64,000 nucleotides of DNA from Paracoccus onubensis (GCF_003591515.1 NZ_QZCG01000004.1:248001-312000), one strand, 5' to 3'; shown: positions 1 to 9,236, counted from the first letter of the stretch. The notes: a model not told the origin generated them from the letters alone. Program-made: numbers and translations.

Positions 1-1566
1 GCCTTTGTAATGCATCACCAGTTGCGGGAAGCTGATCACAATTGCGATCATCAGGATCTGGATGCCAACGAAGGGCACCGCGCCCCAATAGATCTGGCTG
101 GTCTTGACCGGCGCAATCGAGCGCCCGGTGATCCTGTCGATATAGGATTCCCGCGGCGCAACAGAACGCAGGTAGAAAAGCGCAAACCCGAACGGAGGAT
201 GCATGAAACTGGTCTGCATGTTCACACCCAGGATCACCCCGAACCAGATCAGATCGATGCCAAGACTTTCCGCCGCCGGCGCAAGCAACGGCACGATGAT
301 GAAAGCCAGTTCGAAGAAATCGAGGAAGAAGGCAAGGAAGAACACCAATAGCGAGACGGCGATCAGGAAGCCGTATTCACCCCCCGGCAACGAGGTCAGC
401 AGATGCTCGACCCACAAATGGCCATTCACACCGTAGAAGGTAAGCGAAAACACCCTTGCTCCGATCAGGATGAACATCACAAAGGCCGAGAGCCGGGTTG
501 TCGCGGAAAGCGCCTGACTGATTACCTGAAGGTTCAGCCGTCCCTTGCCTGCCGCAAGCACCAGCGCCCCGACCGCGCCCATGGCGCCGCCCTCGGTCGG
601 GGTGGCGATACCCAAGAAGATCGTGCCAAGCACAAGAAAGATCAGTGCCAGCGGCGGGATCAGCACGATGACCACCTGCTGAGCCAGACGCGACATCACG
701 CCGATTTTCAGCATCCTGTCCAGCACCGCGACAAGATAGATGGCGATCACTGCCACCGCGGCCGCCAGAATATCGGCGTTGTTCCCATGAGTCGGGTAAA
801 GCCATTTCAGCACCAGGTAGAAAATCGCCACGCCCGCCGCCAGCGCAACGAAAAGAGAAGTTACCCCCGAACCCAATGTTCTTGCCTCTATCGGCAATGC
901 GGGCAGAGATTTCGGCCGGATGATCGACATCACGAAGATATAGAGCAGATAGATCCCGGTCAGCACCAGCCCGGGAATCAGCGCCCCCTTATACATATCC
1001 CCAACCGAGCGGCCCAGCTGATCGGCCAGCACGATCAGCACGAGGCTGGGCGGAATGATCTGCGCCAAAGTACCCGAAGCCGCGATAGTGCCGGTCGCGA
1101 GCCGGCGATCATAGCCGTAGCGCAGCATGATCGGCAGGGAAATCAGCCCCATAGCGATGACCGATGCCGCTACGACGCCGGTCGTCGCGGCGAGAAGCGC
1201 ACCGACGATGACCACCGCATATGCCAGCCCGCCCCGGATTGGCCCGAAAAGCTGGCCGATCGTATCAAGCAAATCTTCGGCCATGCCGGATTTCTCAAGC
1301 ACGATCCCCATAAAGGTGAAGAATGGCACCGCCAATAACGTCTCATTCGAGACCACCCCGTTGAAGAACCGGTCTGGCAAGGCGCGGAGAAGCGGCCAGT
1401 CCAGATAGATATTGCCTCCGGACAGTGGTGCGAGTTCTACCCCGATGATGAAGAACAACAGGCCGTTCGCGGCCAGCGAAAACGCCACCGGATATCCCAG
1501 CAGCAGGAAGATGATCAGCGAAACGAACATGATCGGCGCCATGTTCTGGGCGATGAGTTCCATCAT
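1..1566 (-). CDS. TRAP transporter large permease (DctM-like), partial
   Basis: Large membrane subunit of a tripartite ATP-independent periplasmic transporter, which drives solute uptake with an ion gradient. The reading frame opens at an ATG overlapping the stop of the small subunit (ATGA) and runs without a stop for 522 codons to the window edge, so the C-terminus is missing. The protein is almost wholly hydrophobic, with about a dozen or more membrane segments and family patches such as TPTEGGAMGAVGAL and TGVVAASVIAMGLISLPIM. At over 522 residues it exceeds the usual 425-430, with an extra loop and helices in the middle. This matches the long subtype often annotated as mannitol/chloroaromatic TRAP large permease. 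The substrate cannot be inferred. No periplasmic binding subunit (DctP) is visible, so it is either left of the window or elsewhere. Confidence 0.93.
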   Translation of the reverse strand, partial: MMELIAQNMAPIMFVSLIIFLLLGYPVAFSLAANGLLFFIIGVELAPLSGGNIYLDWPLLRALPDRFFNGVVSNETLLAVPFFTFMGIVLEKSGMAEDLLDTIGQLFGPIRGGLAYAVVIVGALLAATTGVVAASVIAMGLISLPIMLRYGYDRRLATGTIAASGTLAQIIPPSLVLIVLADQLGRSVGDMYKGALIPGLVLTGIYLLYIFVMSIIRPKSLPALPIEARTLGSGVTSLFVALAAGVAIFYLVLKWLYPTHGNNADILAAAVAVIAIYLVAVLDRMLKIGVMSRLAQQVVIVLIPPLALIFLVLGTIFLGIATPTEGGAMGAVGALVLAAGKGRLNLQVISQALSATTRLSAFVMFILIGARVFSLTFYGVNGHLWVEHLLTSLPGGEYGFLIAVSLLVFFLAFFLDFFELAFIIVPLLAPAAESLGIDLIWFGVILGVNMQTSFMHPPFGFALFYLRSVAPRESYIDRITGRSIAPVKTSQIYWGAVPFVGIQILMIAIVISFPQLVMHYKG

Positions 1567-2204
1567 TTGCGTGTCTCCTCGCCCGATTTGCTGGTCACGT
1601 CGTCCTTCTTGTCGGCTTCGGGACCCAGCCCCGCCTGCGCCAGCAGTTCCGGATCCACATCCAGCGGCACCTGATGCCCGGTGGGCATGTGATCATCCTT
1701 GATCAATCCACGCATCACCGCGATTTTCTTGATGATTTCGGATATCCCCTGGAAGAACAGCAGCACGAATCCCGCGACAAGCATCGCTTTTGCCGGCCAG
1801 CGAACCAGACCGCCCGCATTCATCGACATCTCGTGCCGATCATAACTGATAATCAGCCACGGCCATGCCAGCCAAAGCGTGAGAATCACCAGCGGCATCA
1901 GGAAGAACACATGCCCGATCAGATCGATCCAGTGCTGGGTGCGCCGCGAGCGGCCTCCATACAGGATATCGATGCGGATATGCTCGTTCTCCATCAGGGT
2001 ATAGGCCGCTGCCAGCAGAAACGCGGCACCGTAAAGATACCATTGCAGCTCCAGCCAGGCGTTTGATGATTCATTGAAAACCTTGCGGATCACCGCATTT
2101 ACCGCGCTAACGAATATGGCGATCAGGATCAGCCATGACGCAGCGCGCCCAATCAGGCTGTTCACGCGGTCGATGCCGCGCGACAAAATAAGTAGCCCGC
2201 CCAT
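1563..2204 (-). CDS. TRAP transporter small permease (DctQ-like)
   Basis: Four-helix small membrane subunit that pairs with the large permease of a TRAP transporter. The 213-residue protein has hydrophobic segments at roughly residues 20-40, 55-75, 95-120 and 140-160. It carries the family pattern WLELQWYLYGAAFLLAAAYT, followed by an HIRIDILY patch typical of the long-subtype TRAP small subunits. The start follows a GGGGGGAA ribosome-binding site. The last 45 residues are hydrophilic and charged (PEADKKDDVTSKSGEE), a soluble tail not needed for the fold. Its stop overlaps the start of the large permease by four bases, so translation is probably coupled. The 129 bases upstream, before cobS, should hold the operon promoter; a TATGC/GCATA inverted repeat lies there but no clear operator. 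Confidence 0.92.
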   Translation of the reverse strand: MGGLLILSRGIDRVNSLIGRAASWLILIAIFVSAVNAVIRKVFNESSNAWLELQWYLYGAAFLLAAAYTLMENEHIRIDILYGGRSRRTQHWIDLIGHVFFLMPLVILTLWLAWPWLIISYDRHEMSMNAGGLVRWPAKAMLVAGFVLLFFQGISEIIKKIAVMRGLIKDDHMPTGHQVPLDVDPELLAQAGLGPEADKKDDVTSKSGEETRK

Positions 2205-2333
2205 CGGTTCCCCCCTTTTATGTCTTGCCCGCCAGTTGCGGGTCCACCGGTTTTCCGGCTCTTATGAATGGTGCAGGGGGTATGCGTTAAGCATATGCAG
2301 GCGTCAAGAAAATCTCTGAACCGTCCTGAACTC

Positions 2334-3077
2334 TCAGATCCAGAGCGCAAAAGCGGCAAGAACCGCGGTCTCGGTCAGGACTGACGCCGCGCCCAACACG
2401 TCTCCGGTATGCCCGCCCAGCCAGACCCGGGCCTGACGGATCGTCACCGCCATTGCCAGCAAACCGGCGATCAGGGCAAATATCGCGCCGTCTCCGGCCA
2501 GCAGCAAAAACAGAAGCGCAATGACCGAAACCATGCCGACATTGCGCGCGCCGGGCGTGCCGGCGGCATGACCCAACCCATCCGGACGGGCAGGCAAAAG
2601 CCCGCCCAGGACCAGAATGATCGCCGTACGGCCGCAGGCGGCGGCGGCAATCAGATGCCACGGCCCCAGCGCAGTAATCGCCGCCACCCGGATCAGGCTG
2701 GTCAGGATCAATGCGATCACACCGTAACTGCCGATCGCCGAATCGCGCATGATCCTTAGCCGGTCTTCGCGGTCGCGACCGCCCGCGCCATCCGCGAAAT
2801 CGGCAAGTCCGTCCTCGTGTAGCGCCCCGGTAAGCCAGACCGCCAGCGCCAGCGCAAGCGCGGCATGCAGCAGCGACGGACCCGGCAACAGAAAGGTCAG
2901 CGACGCGATCGCGCCGACAATGGCCCCGACCAACGGAAATGCCCAGCTGCTTTTCGCCAGTGACAGGATATGCCGGGGCAGCAGACGCTCCAGAGGCAGA
3001 CGTGTCAGGAAGACCAGCGCCAGAACGAATTGATGCCACCTAGCCAATGCCGGCCTCCGCGAATGTTGCCATGCCAT
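2334..3077 (-). CDS. cobS: adenosylcobinamide-GDP ribazoletransferase (cobalamin synthase)
   Basis: Integral membrane enzyme joining adenosylcobinamide-GDP and alpha-ribazole (or its phosphate), the final step of the nucleotide-loop branch of cobalamin synthesis. The 247-residue protein has the family length, several membrane helices and the conserved acidic motif HEDGLADFADGAGG near residue 85, implicated in metal binding. The chosen ATG lies inside the end of cobT, giving a 38-base overlap; a start a few codons further in (TTG) cannot be excluded because the first 10-15 residues are poorly conserved. It is the last gene of the cobU-cobT-cobS transcript, and the order matches the pathway: activated cobinamide from CobU, alpha-ribazole phosphate from CobT, then joining here. 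Confidence 0.95.
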   Translation of the reverse strand: MAWQHSRRPALARWHQFVLALVFLTRLPLERLLPRHILSLAKSSWAFPLVGAIVGAIASLTFLLPGPSLLHAALALALAVWLTGALHEDGLADFADGAGGRDREDRLRIMRDSAIGSYGVIALILTSLIRVAAITALGPWHLIAAAACGRTAIILVLGGLLPARPDGLGHAAGTPGARNVGMVSVIALLFLLLAGDGAIFALIAGLLAMAVTIRQARVWLGGHTGDVLGAASVLTETAVLAAFALWI

Positions 3078-3993
3078 TGTGGCACTCGATGGCAGCCCGC
3101 AGCAACATCAACGCCACCGCAGCCCCCGACCCCTCGCCCAAGCGCATGTCCAGCGACAATACCGGCTTCATCCCCAGTGCCTCGATCAGGCGGTGATGCC
3201 CGGGTTCGGCGCTTTCATGTCCGATCAGGCAATGGCGCAGCGCATCCGGATCGTCGCGCGTCAGAACCGAGGCCGCAGCCGTGCAGATGAACCCGTCCAG
3301 CAGCACCGGCAACCCCAGTTCGTGCGCGCGCAGCACGGCACCGCAGATGGCCGCCTGCTCGCGCCCGCCAAAGGCCGACAGAGCCTCGCGCGCAGTGGCC
3401 GGGCGATGCAGCGCCAGCCCCGCTTCGACCGCCTGTTGTTTCCTGGCCAGAACCTCGCCCCCGGCGCCGGTTCCCGGTCCGACCCAGTCTTCCGCGCCTC
3501 CTCCGAAAATCCAGGCGGCAAGTGCTGCTGCAACGGTGGAATTGCCGATCCCCATCTCACCCAGCAGAAGCACATCCGCATCCGGATCGACCGCGCCCGC
3601 CCCCGCCGCCATCGCCTCTTCGACCTCGGACAGATCCATCGCGGGACCTTGGGTGAAATCACGGGTCGGACGTTCCAGCTCCAGTGGCAAAACCACCAGT
3701 TCCGCCCCCGCCACGCGACAAAGCTGGTTTATCGCCGCCCCACCAGCGCGGAAATTCTGAACCATCAGCGCCGTTACCTCGGCCGGGAACGGGTTCACAC
3801 CCTGCGCGACGATGCCGTGATTGCCCGCAAACACAATGGCCTGCGCCCGATCGATCCGGGGGCGTTCCCGCCCTTGCCAGCCAGCCATGAACACGGCCAG
3901 TTCTTCAAGCCTGCCCAGAGAACCCGGAGGTTTGGTCAGATTGTTCTGACGCGCCAGCGCGGCAGTCGCCACCGCTTCGTCAAAGGTTCTCAT
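3040..3993 (-). CDS. cobT: nicotinate-nucleotide-dimethylbenzimidazole phosphoribosyltransferase
   Basis: Cytoplasmic enzyme transferring phosphoribose from nicotinate mononucleotide to 5,6-dimethylbenzimidazole to give alpha-ribazole phosphate, the lower-ligand donor for cobalamin. The 317-residue protein is slightly shorter than the roughly 350-residue enterobacterial enzyme. It carries the expected patches PPGSLGRLEELA near residue 22, FAGNHGIVAQGV near 55, LLLGEMGIGNST near 147, and the C-terminal RLGEGSGAAVAL, whose Glu is the family's catalytic base. It overlaps cobU upstream by 14 bases and cobS downstream by 38, so all three are co-translated. This is the CobT of nucleotide-loop assembly, not the unrelated cobaltochelatase subunit of the same name. 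Confidence 0.96.
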   Translation of the reverse strand: MRTFDEAVATAALARQNNLTKPPGSLGRLEELAVFMAGWQGRERPRIDRAQAIVFAGNHGIVAQGVNPFPAEVTALMVQNFRAGGAAINQLCRVAGAELVVLPLELERPTRDFTQGPAMDLSEVEEAMAAGAGAVDPDADVLLLGEMGIGNSTVAAALAAWIFGGGAEDWVGPGTGAGGEVLARKQQAVEAGLALHRPATAREALSAFGGREQAAICGAVLRAHELGLPVLLDGFICTAAASVLTRDDPDALRHCLIGHESAEPGHHRLIEALGMKPVLSLDMRLGEGSGAAVALMLLRAAIECHNGMATFAEAGIG

Positions 3994-4510
3994 CGATATC
4001 CTCCCGCCCGGGTTTCAGCATGAGAGGCTGGCCGCTGACCGCCATCCAGACCTCGTCCGCGACCTCGGCCACGGCCTGATTCATCCAGCCATGAAGATCG
4101 CGGAATCGCCGTGCCGTCACATTCGCGGGGACGATCCCTTGCCCCAGTTCATTCGTTACCAGCACCACCGGCGAGGCTTGTTGACGTAAGGTTATTATCA
4201 GTTCCTGCATATCCGCGCTGTCCAGACAATTCGCAAGCCACAAGGTCAGGCAATCGACAAGCCGGACACCCTGACCGTCGGTCTTGCGCAACGCTCCGGC
4301 AAGTGCGATCGGCTCTTCGATCAAATTCCAGGTTTCCCCGCGACGCAGTTGATGCTGCTTGATTCTTTCTTTCATCTCATCATCGCCCCCTTGTGCCGTG
4401 GCGATATAGATGCGGGGCAGATCATGGCGCGCGACCAACCGTTCGGCCAATGCAGATTTGCCCGATCGTGCACCGCCGGTAACCAGCGTGATATGCCTGA
4501 ATGCCGTCAT
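3980..4510 (-). CDS. cobU: bifunctional adenosylcobinamide kinase / guanylyltransferase
   Basis: Phosphorylates adenosylcobinamide and then transfers GMP from GTP to give adenosylcobinamide-GDP, the substrate of CobS. The 176-residue protein matches the family length (also named CobP). A P-loop GGARSGKS lies at residues 12-19. The IKQHQLRR patch near residue 50 holds the histidine that carries the GMP intermediate in this family, and TNELGQGIVP and FRDLHGWMNQAVA are typical C-terminal motifs. It opens the cobU-cobT-cobS operon and is divergent from the peptide-transporter operon across a 126-base gap. I saw no cobalamin-riboswitch consensus in that short gap. The adenosyltransferase gene cobO is about 30 kb away in this window. 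Confidence 0.96.
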   Translation of the reverse strand: MTAFRHITLVTGGARSGKSALAERLVARHDLPRIYIATAQGGDDEMKERIKQHQLRRGETWNLIEEPIALAGALRKTDGQGVRLVDCLTLWLANCLDSADMQELIITLRQQASPVVLVTNELGQGIVPANVTARRFRDLHGWMNQAVAEVADEVWMAVSGQPLMLKPGREDIDENL

Positions 4511-4636
4511 CCGGTTCTCTTTTCCACAATCGCCTTTGATAGGAAAGCGACAAATCGGCTTTACCGCGCGAACCGATGTTTTAGCATTGGGTTCATCAAG
4601 GCGCAGAAGCGCCGATAATCAACATGGAGGAACCCC

Positions 4637-6241
4637 ATGACCAAGTTCTTAGCAACAACGGCACTCGTGGCTGTGTTATCCTTGCCTGTCTATGCCGCCC
4701 AGCCCGCCGAAGGAGAAAAACTGGCCGAGGATCAAAGCCTGAGCTTCTGGATTCTCGATGCGATCAAGACATTGGACCCGCAACTGACCGAGTCGCGCAC
4801 CGATTCGGACATGATCCGGCAGCTTTTCGAAGGGCTGATGACACAGGATGACACCGGGGCGATGGTCCCGGGCATGGCCGAAAGCCACGATATCAGCGAC
4901 GATAAGCTGACCTATACCTTCCATCTGCGCGATGCGAAATGGTCGAATGGCGACCCGGTCACCGCAGGCGATTTCGTCTATGCGTGGCGCCGCGCCGCGG
5001 ATCCCGAGACAGCTTCGGAATATGCGTGGTTCGTGGAATTGATGAATCTCGAGAACGCAACCGCAGTGGTGAAGGGCGAGGCATCGCCGGAAGAACTGGG
5101 CGTAACGGCAATTGACGACAAGACGCTTGAGGTCAAGCTGTCAAAGCCCACGCCGTATTTCCTGAAAACACTGGATCATGCCACGACCTACCCCGCCCCG
5201 CAGAAAGTGATCGAGGAACATGGTCAGCAATGGACGCAACCCGGTAATCTGGTCGGCAATGGCGCCTATGTACTGAAAAGCCACGATCTTGGCGTCAAGG
5301 CCACGGCGGTCAAGAACGATCAGTATTACGATGCCGAAAACACGATCATCGATGAGGTGAACTTCATCACCGTGAACGATCAGAACATCGCGCTGACCCG
5401 CTATCAGGCGGGAGAGATCGACTGGTTCAACCTGATCCCCGCCGGGCAATATCCCAAGCTCAAGGAGGAATTTCCGGACGAGGCGATCTCGGTCCCCTGG
5501 GCTTGCTCCTATGGTTACGTCTTCAATCTTTCGGAAAAAGGCCCCGAAGCCTTGAAGGATCTGCGCGTGCGGCAAGCATTATCCTATGCGATCGACCGCG
5601 ATATCATCGTGGACAAGGTACTTCAGGGCGGACAGAAGCCGGCCTATTACTGGACCCATTGGGCGATGGAGGGTTTCGAAGAGCCCGAGATCGAAATGGC
5701 GAACTGGACGCAGCCCGAACGGATGGAGAAAGCCCGGGAATTGCTGACCGAGGCAGGTTACGGTCCCGACAACCCGCTGAAACTCAAGCTGATGTATAAC
5801 ACGTCAGAGGATCACAAGAAGATCGCCATCGCGGTGCAGCAGTTCTGGAAAGCCATCGGCGTGGAACTGACGCTGGAAAACTACGAATGGAAAGTATTTG
5901 TCGACAAGGGCAACAATCAGGATTTCGAGGTTCAGCGCTATGCATGGTGCGCGGATTACAACGAAGCCTCGACCTTCCTCGACTGGTTCCGGACCGATGG
6001 CGACAATAACGGCATGTGGTCGAACGAGGAATACGACCAGTTGCTGGCAGATGCCGCCACCGAGGAAAACCCGGCCGAGAATTACAAGAAGATGGAACAG
6101 CTTCTGATCGGCGACATGGCTTTGGCCCCGGTCTATCACTATGCACAGCCGAACATGATCAAGCCCGATCTGCGTGGTGTTCCGCTGGATAACGTGATGG
6201 GCGACTGGTACGCCAAGAACCTGTATCGCGTGGCCGAGTAA
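4637..6241 (+). CDS. peptide ABC transporter substrate-binding protein (OppA-like)
   Basis: Periplasmic solute receptor of the SBP_bac_5 (family 5) type, expected to capture oligopeptides for the permease encoded downstream. The 534-residue length is typical. An N-terminal signal peptide is clear (TKFLATTALVAVLSLPVYA, predicted cut after VYA); there is no lipobox, so it should be soluble in the periplasm. The family pattern IKTLDPQLTESRTDSDMIRQ follows early in the mature protein, and VRQALSYAIDRDIIVDKVL lies in the second lobe. The start is fixed by a GGAGGA ribosome-binding site. It is the first gene of a five-gene operon with both permeases and both ATPases. Peptides are the likeliest cargo by family; OppA and MppA-like roles cannot be separated by reading. 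Confidence 0.94.
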   Translation: MTKFLATTALVAVLSLPVYAAQPAEGEKLAEDQSLSFWILDAIKTLDPQLTESRTDSDMIRQLFEGLMTQDDTGAMVPGMAESHDISDDKLTYTFHLRDAKWSNGDPVTAGDFVYAWRRAADPETASEYAWFVELMNLENATAVVKGEASPEELGVTAIDDKTLEVKLSKPTPYFLKTLDHATTYPAPQKVIEEHGQQWTQPGNLVGNGAYVLKSHDLGVKATAVKNDQYYDAENTIIDEVNFITVNDQNIALTRYQAGEIDWFNLIPAGQYPKLKEEFPDEAISVPWACSYGYVFNLSEKGPEALKDLRVRQALSYAIDRDIIVDKVLQGGQKPAYYWTHWAMEGFEEPEIEMANWTQPERMEKARELLTEAGYGPDNPLKLKLMYNTSEDHKKIAIAVQQFWKAIGVELTLENYEWKVFVDKGNNQDFEVQRYAWCADYNEASTFLDWFRTDGDNNGMWSNEEYDQLLADAATEENPAENYKKMEQLLIGDMALAPVYHYAQPNMIKPDLRGVPLDNVMGDWYAKNLYRVAE

Positions 6242-6258
6242 TCGCATCCGAAGAATTC

Positions 6259-6286
6259 ACCGGGAGGGGTTTCATCCTTTCCCGGT
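6259..6286 (+). terminator. Intercistronic hairpin between receptor and permease genes
   Basis: An imperfect stem with arms ACCGGGA and TCCCGGT (loop about 14 bases, itself partly self-pairing) lies just after the receptor stop codon. No long T-run follows, and the permease gene begins 70 bases later on the same strand. In ABC importers such hairpins commonly stabilise the upstream message or cause partial termination, giving excess receptor over permease. That role is inferred. Confidence 0.5.
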
Positions 6287-6355
6287 TTCGGTCATAAGCC
6301 CTGACCTAACAACTGTCACAGGTACCGATCTCTTAATTTTCAGGGAGGCTCCCGG

Positions 6356-7279
6356 ATGTTCGCATATGTCATGCGACGGCTGGCCGTAGCGATACCCACG
6401 CTGCTGCTGCTGATCATCATCTCTTATATCCTGATGCATTTCGCCCCCGGCGGACCCTTCTCGAAGGACCGCGAGGTTCCGGCGGCGGTTCTGGCCAATC
6501 TGAATGCGAAATACGGACTTGACGATCCGCTGTGGAAGCAGATCTGGGATTATCTTTACGGTATCGTCGTGCATTTCGATTTCGGGCCAAGCTTCGTCTA
6601 TCCCGACCTGACGGTGAACCAGTTGATCGCCAAGGGTTTTCCGGTGACGCTGACCTATGGAATTCTGTCGTTCCTCCTTGCGGTCCTCGTCGGTGTCATG
6701 CTCGGTGTGACAGCCGCGATCTGGCACAATAGCTGGCTGGATTATCTGGCCGTCGGCATCTCGATCGGGGCGCAGGTCCTGCCTAATTTCGTCATGGCGC
6801 CGATCCTTCTGCTGATCTTCACGCTGTGGTACAGGCTTTTGCCCGGCGGCGGCTGGAGCTTCAGCGATCCGACATTCTGGATCATGCCGATCATCGCTCT
6901 TGCAACAAGCTATATGGCCTCGATCACCCGCATCACCCGCTCGTCCATGCTCGAAGTGCTGGGCTCGAACCATATCCGCACCGCCCGCGCCAAAGGCATG
7001 CCAGAGCGCCGGGTAATCCTGCGGCACGCCCTGAAACCTGCCATGCTGCCGGTCATCAGCTATCTTGGCCCGGTTTTTGTCTCGATGATCACGGGCTCGG
7101 TCGTGATCGACATGTTCTTCTCGACCGGTGGCATCGGGAAATCCTTCGTCGATTCCGCCCTGAACCGCGATTATGCGGTGATGATGGGTGTAACCATCCT
7201 GCTGGGGACGCTGACGATCCTGTTCAACCTGCTGGTCGATATCCTTTACGTATGGATCGACCCCAAGATCCGGTATTGA
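6356..7279 (+). CDS. peptide ABC transporter permease (OppB-like)
   Basis: First inner-membrane permease of the binding-protein-dependent peptide importer. The 307-residue protein has the N-terminal family signature FAYVMRRLAVAIPTLLLLII, six predicted helices, and the cytoplasmic EAA loop around RTARAKGMPERRVILRHALK that contacts the ATPases. The start follows an AGGGAGGCT ribosome-binding site. The OppC-type partner begins three bases after its stop. Length and motifs are intact, in contrast to the truncated homologous remnant at about 53.1-53.6 kb. Confidence 0.95.
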   Translation: MFAYVMRRLAVAIPTLLLLIIISYILMHFAPGGPFSKDREVPAAVLANLNAKYGLDDPLWKQIWDYLYGIVVHFDFGPSFVYPDLTVNQLIAKGFPVTLTYGILSFLLAVLVGVMLGVTAAIWHNSWLDYLAVGISIGAQVLPNFVMAPILLLIFTLWYRLLPGGGWSFSDPTFWIMPIIALATSYMASITRITRSSMLEVLGSNHIRTARAKGMPERRVILRHALKPAMLPVISYLGPVFVSMITGSVVIDMFFSTGGIGKSFVDSALNRDYAVMMGVTILLGTLTILFNLLVDILYVWIDPKIRY

Positions 7280-7282
7280 ACC

Positions 7283-8209
7283 ATGATGATCGAGCAAGCC
7301 AAGATGCAAAGCCTCGCCGATCGGATGGTCCAGGACGACGTCAAGGGCCGCAGTCCCTGGGCCGATGCCCGAAAGAGGTTCTTCCGCAACAAGGCGGCGA
7401 TTGTCGGGCTGCCGCTGCTGGTGCTGGTGGTCCTGTTCGCATTGTTCGGGGAATTCTTCGCGGTCTGGTCGAATGAAGAGCTGGATTTCGCCGTCATGGG
7501 GCAAGTTGCCCAGATGGGCGCGCCCTCGATCGAGAACGGCCATTATTTCGGCACCGACGATCTGGGCCGGGATCTGTTTTCGCGCACCGTACAGGGCACC
7601 CAGATCTCGATGATGGTGGGCGTCGTCGGCGCGGCGATCGCAATGATCGTCGGCACGCTTTACGGCGCGGCGGCCGGATTCATCGGCGGGCGCGTGGATC
7701 AGATCATGATGCGGCTTGTCGATATCCTGATGTCGATCCCTTACATGTTCGTTCTGATCCTGATGCTGGTGATGTTCGGACGTTCGATCGGCATGCTGTT
7801 TCTGGGCATCGGCATGATTTCCTGGCTGGAAATGTCGCGCATCGTGCGCGGCCAGACCCTGAGCCTGAAGAACCGCGAATTCATTGAGGCCGCCCGCGCC
7901 ACGGGTGTGCCGGGCTGGAAGATCATCACTCGCCATATCGTTCCCAATCTTCTGGGGGTGGTGGCCGTCTATGCCACCTTGCTGGTGCCGCTGATGATCC
8001 TGACTGAAAGTTTCATCAGTTTCCTAGGGCTTGGGATACAGGAACCGTTGACCTCGCTGGGCGCATTGATCTCGGAAGGCGCCGATACGATCACCTACGG
8101 CACGATCTGGCAGCTTGCCTTCCCGCTGTTTTTCTTCGTCATCACGCTGTTCGCCTTTTTCTTCATCGGAGACGGTCTGCGTGATGCGCTTGATCCGAAG
8201 GATCGCTGA
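7283..8209 (+). CDS. peptide ABC transporter permease (OppC-like)
   Basis: Second inner-membrane permease of the peptide importer, pairing with the OppB-type subunit. The 308 residues begin with a cytoplasmic segment ending in RKRFFRNKAAIVGLPLLVLV, the usual OppC entry into the first helix. A periplasmic stretch follows with the family motif HYFGTDDLGRDLFSRTVQGT near residues 88-107. The EAA loop EAARATGVPGWKIITRHIVP sits near residue 200. Two adjacent ATGs are possible starts (MM); the first is used. The ATPase gene starts two bases after the stop, consistent with one transcript. Confidence 0.95.
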   Translation: MMIEQAKMQSLADRMVQDDVKGRSPWADARKRFFRNKAAIVGLPLLVLVVLFALFGEFFAVWSNEELDFAVMGQVAQMGAPSIENGHYFGTDDLGRDLFSRTVQGTQISMMVGVVGAAIAMIVGTLYGAAAGFIGGRVDQIMMRLVDILMSIPYMFVLILMLVMFGRSIGMLFLGIGMISWLEMSRIVRGQTLSLKNREFIEAARATGVPGWKIITRHIVPNLLGVVAVYATLLVPLMILTESFISFLGLGIQEPLTSLGALISEGADTITYGTIWQLAFPLFFFVITLFAFFFIGDGLRDALDPKDR

Positions 8210-8210
8210 T

Positions 8211-9236
8211 ATGGCTTTACTGGACATAACCGATCTGAATGTAAGCTTTCAGACCAATGACGGCACGGTTCACGCGGTCAATGACGTGAATCTGTCCTTG
8301 GAGCCGGGCGAAACGCTGGGCATGGTGGGCGAATCCGGCAGCGGCAAGTCGCAGTTTTCTTTCGCCATCATGGGGCTTCTGGCGCGGAATGGCCGGGCGA
8401 CGGGTTCGGTACGCTTCGACGGGCAGGAAATCCTGAACGCGCCGCTGAAAACCCTGAACCGCATCCGGGCCGAGAAGATCGCGATGATCTTTCAGGATCC
8501 GATGACCTCTCTGAATCCCTATATGCGCGTCTCGGACCAGATGGCAGAGGTTCTGACCCTGCATAAAGGCATGAGCAAGCGCGACGCCGTAACCGAATCC
8601 ATCCGCATGCTGGATGCTGTTCATATCCCCGATGCCAGAGGGCGGGTGCGCCTGTATCCGCATGAGTTTTCAGGCGGGATGCGGCAACGGGTCATGATCG
8701 CGATGGCGCTGCTATGCCGTCCGCAATTGCTGATTGCGGATGAACCGACGACGGCGCTTGACGTGACGGTGCAAGCGCAGATCATGACGCTGTTGGCCGA
8801 ATTGCAGCGCGATTTCGGCATGGCAATGATCCTGATCACCCATGATCTGGGCGTCGTCGCCAGTTCATGCAAGCAGGTCGCGGTCATGTATGGCGGCCGT
8901 ATCCGCGAGACCGGTCCGGTCGGCCCGCTTTTCGCCAGCCCCGCCCATCCCTATACGCAAGGATTGCTGCATGCGATCCCGCGGATCGACCATGACGGCG
9001 ACGAGCTTGCCGTGATTCCCGGCGCGCCGCCCAATATGACACGCCCGCCGGCGGGCTGCGCCTTCGAGCCGCGCTGCCCCTATGCGCGCGAGGAATGCGC
9101 AAATAGCCGCCCGGTGCTGGAACCCTTCGCGGACGCACGGTCTCGCGCGTGCTTTGTTCCCCTGGATGACGTGTTGCAGCACCGCCTGCCCCCGCCCCCG
9201 GCGCCCCAACACGTGACGCAAGGAGGACAGGCATGA
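8211..9236 (+). CDS. peptide ABC transporter ATP-binding protein (OppD-like)
   Basis: First of two ATPases energising the peptide importer at the inner face of the membrane. The 341-residue protein carries Walker A GESGSGKS near residue 40, signature FSGGMRQRV near 155, Walker B LLIADEPTTALD near 175 and the switch histidine in LITHDLGVV. The C-terminal oligopeptide-transporter extension contains PPNMTRPPAGCAFEPRC, whose cysteine-rich patch is typical of OppD/DppD proteins. The start at 8211 is preferred because it begins the conserved ABC fold and sits two bases after oppC; an upstream in-frame ATG would lie deep inside oppC. It overlaps the second ATPase by four bases. Confidence 0.95.
   Translation: MALLDITDLNVSFQTNDGTVHAVNDVNLSLEPGETLGMVGESGSGKSQFSFAIMGLLARNGRATGSVRFDGQEILNAPLKTLNRIRAEKIAMIFQDPMTSLNPYMRVSDQMAEVLTLHKGMSKRDAVTESIRMLDAVHIPDARGRVRLYPHEFSGGMRQRVMIAMALLCRPQLLIADEPTTALDVTVQAQIMTLLAELQRDFGMAMILITHDLGVVASSCKQVAVMYGGRIRETGPVGPLFASPAHPYTQGLLHAIPRIDHDGDELAVIPGAPPNMTRPPAGCAFEPRCPYAREECANSRPVLEPFADARSRACFVPLDDVLQHRLPPPPAPQHVTQGGQA

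Noticed and set aside
4511..4636. Possible cobalamin riboswitch upstream of cobU
   Set aside because: The 126-base gap lacks a B12-box-like core and is too short to hold a full element plus the divergent promoter.
6272..7936. Long open frame on the minus strand opposite the peptide permease genes
   Set aside because: It is the antisense of two well-conserved permease genes, is His/Gln/Arg-rich as expected from antisense of this codon use, and crosses the boundary between them.
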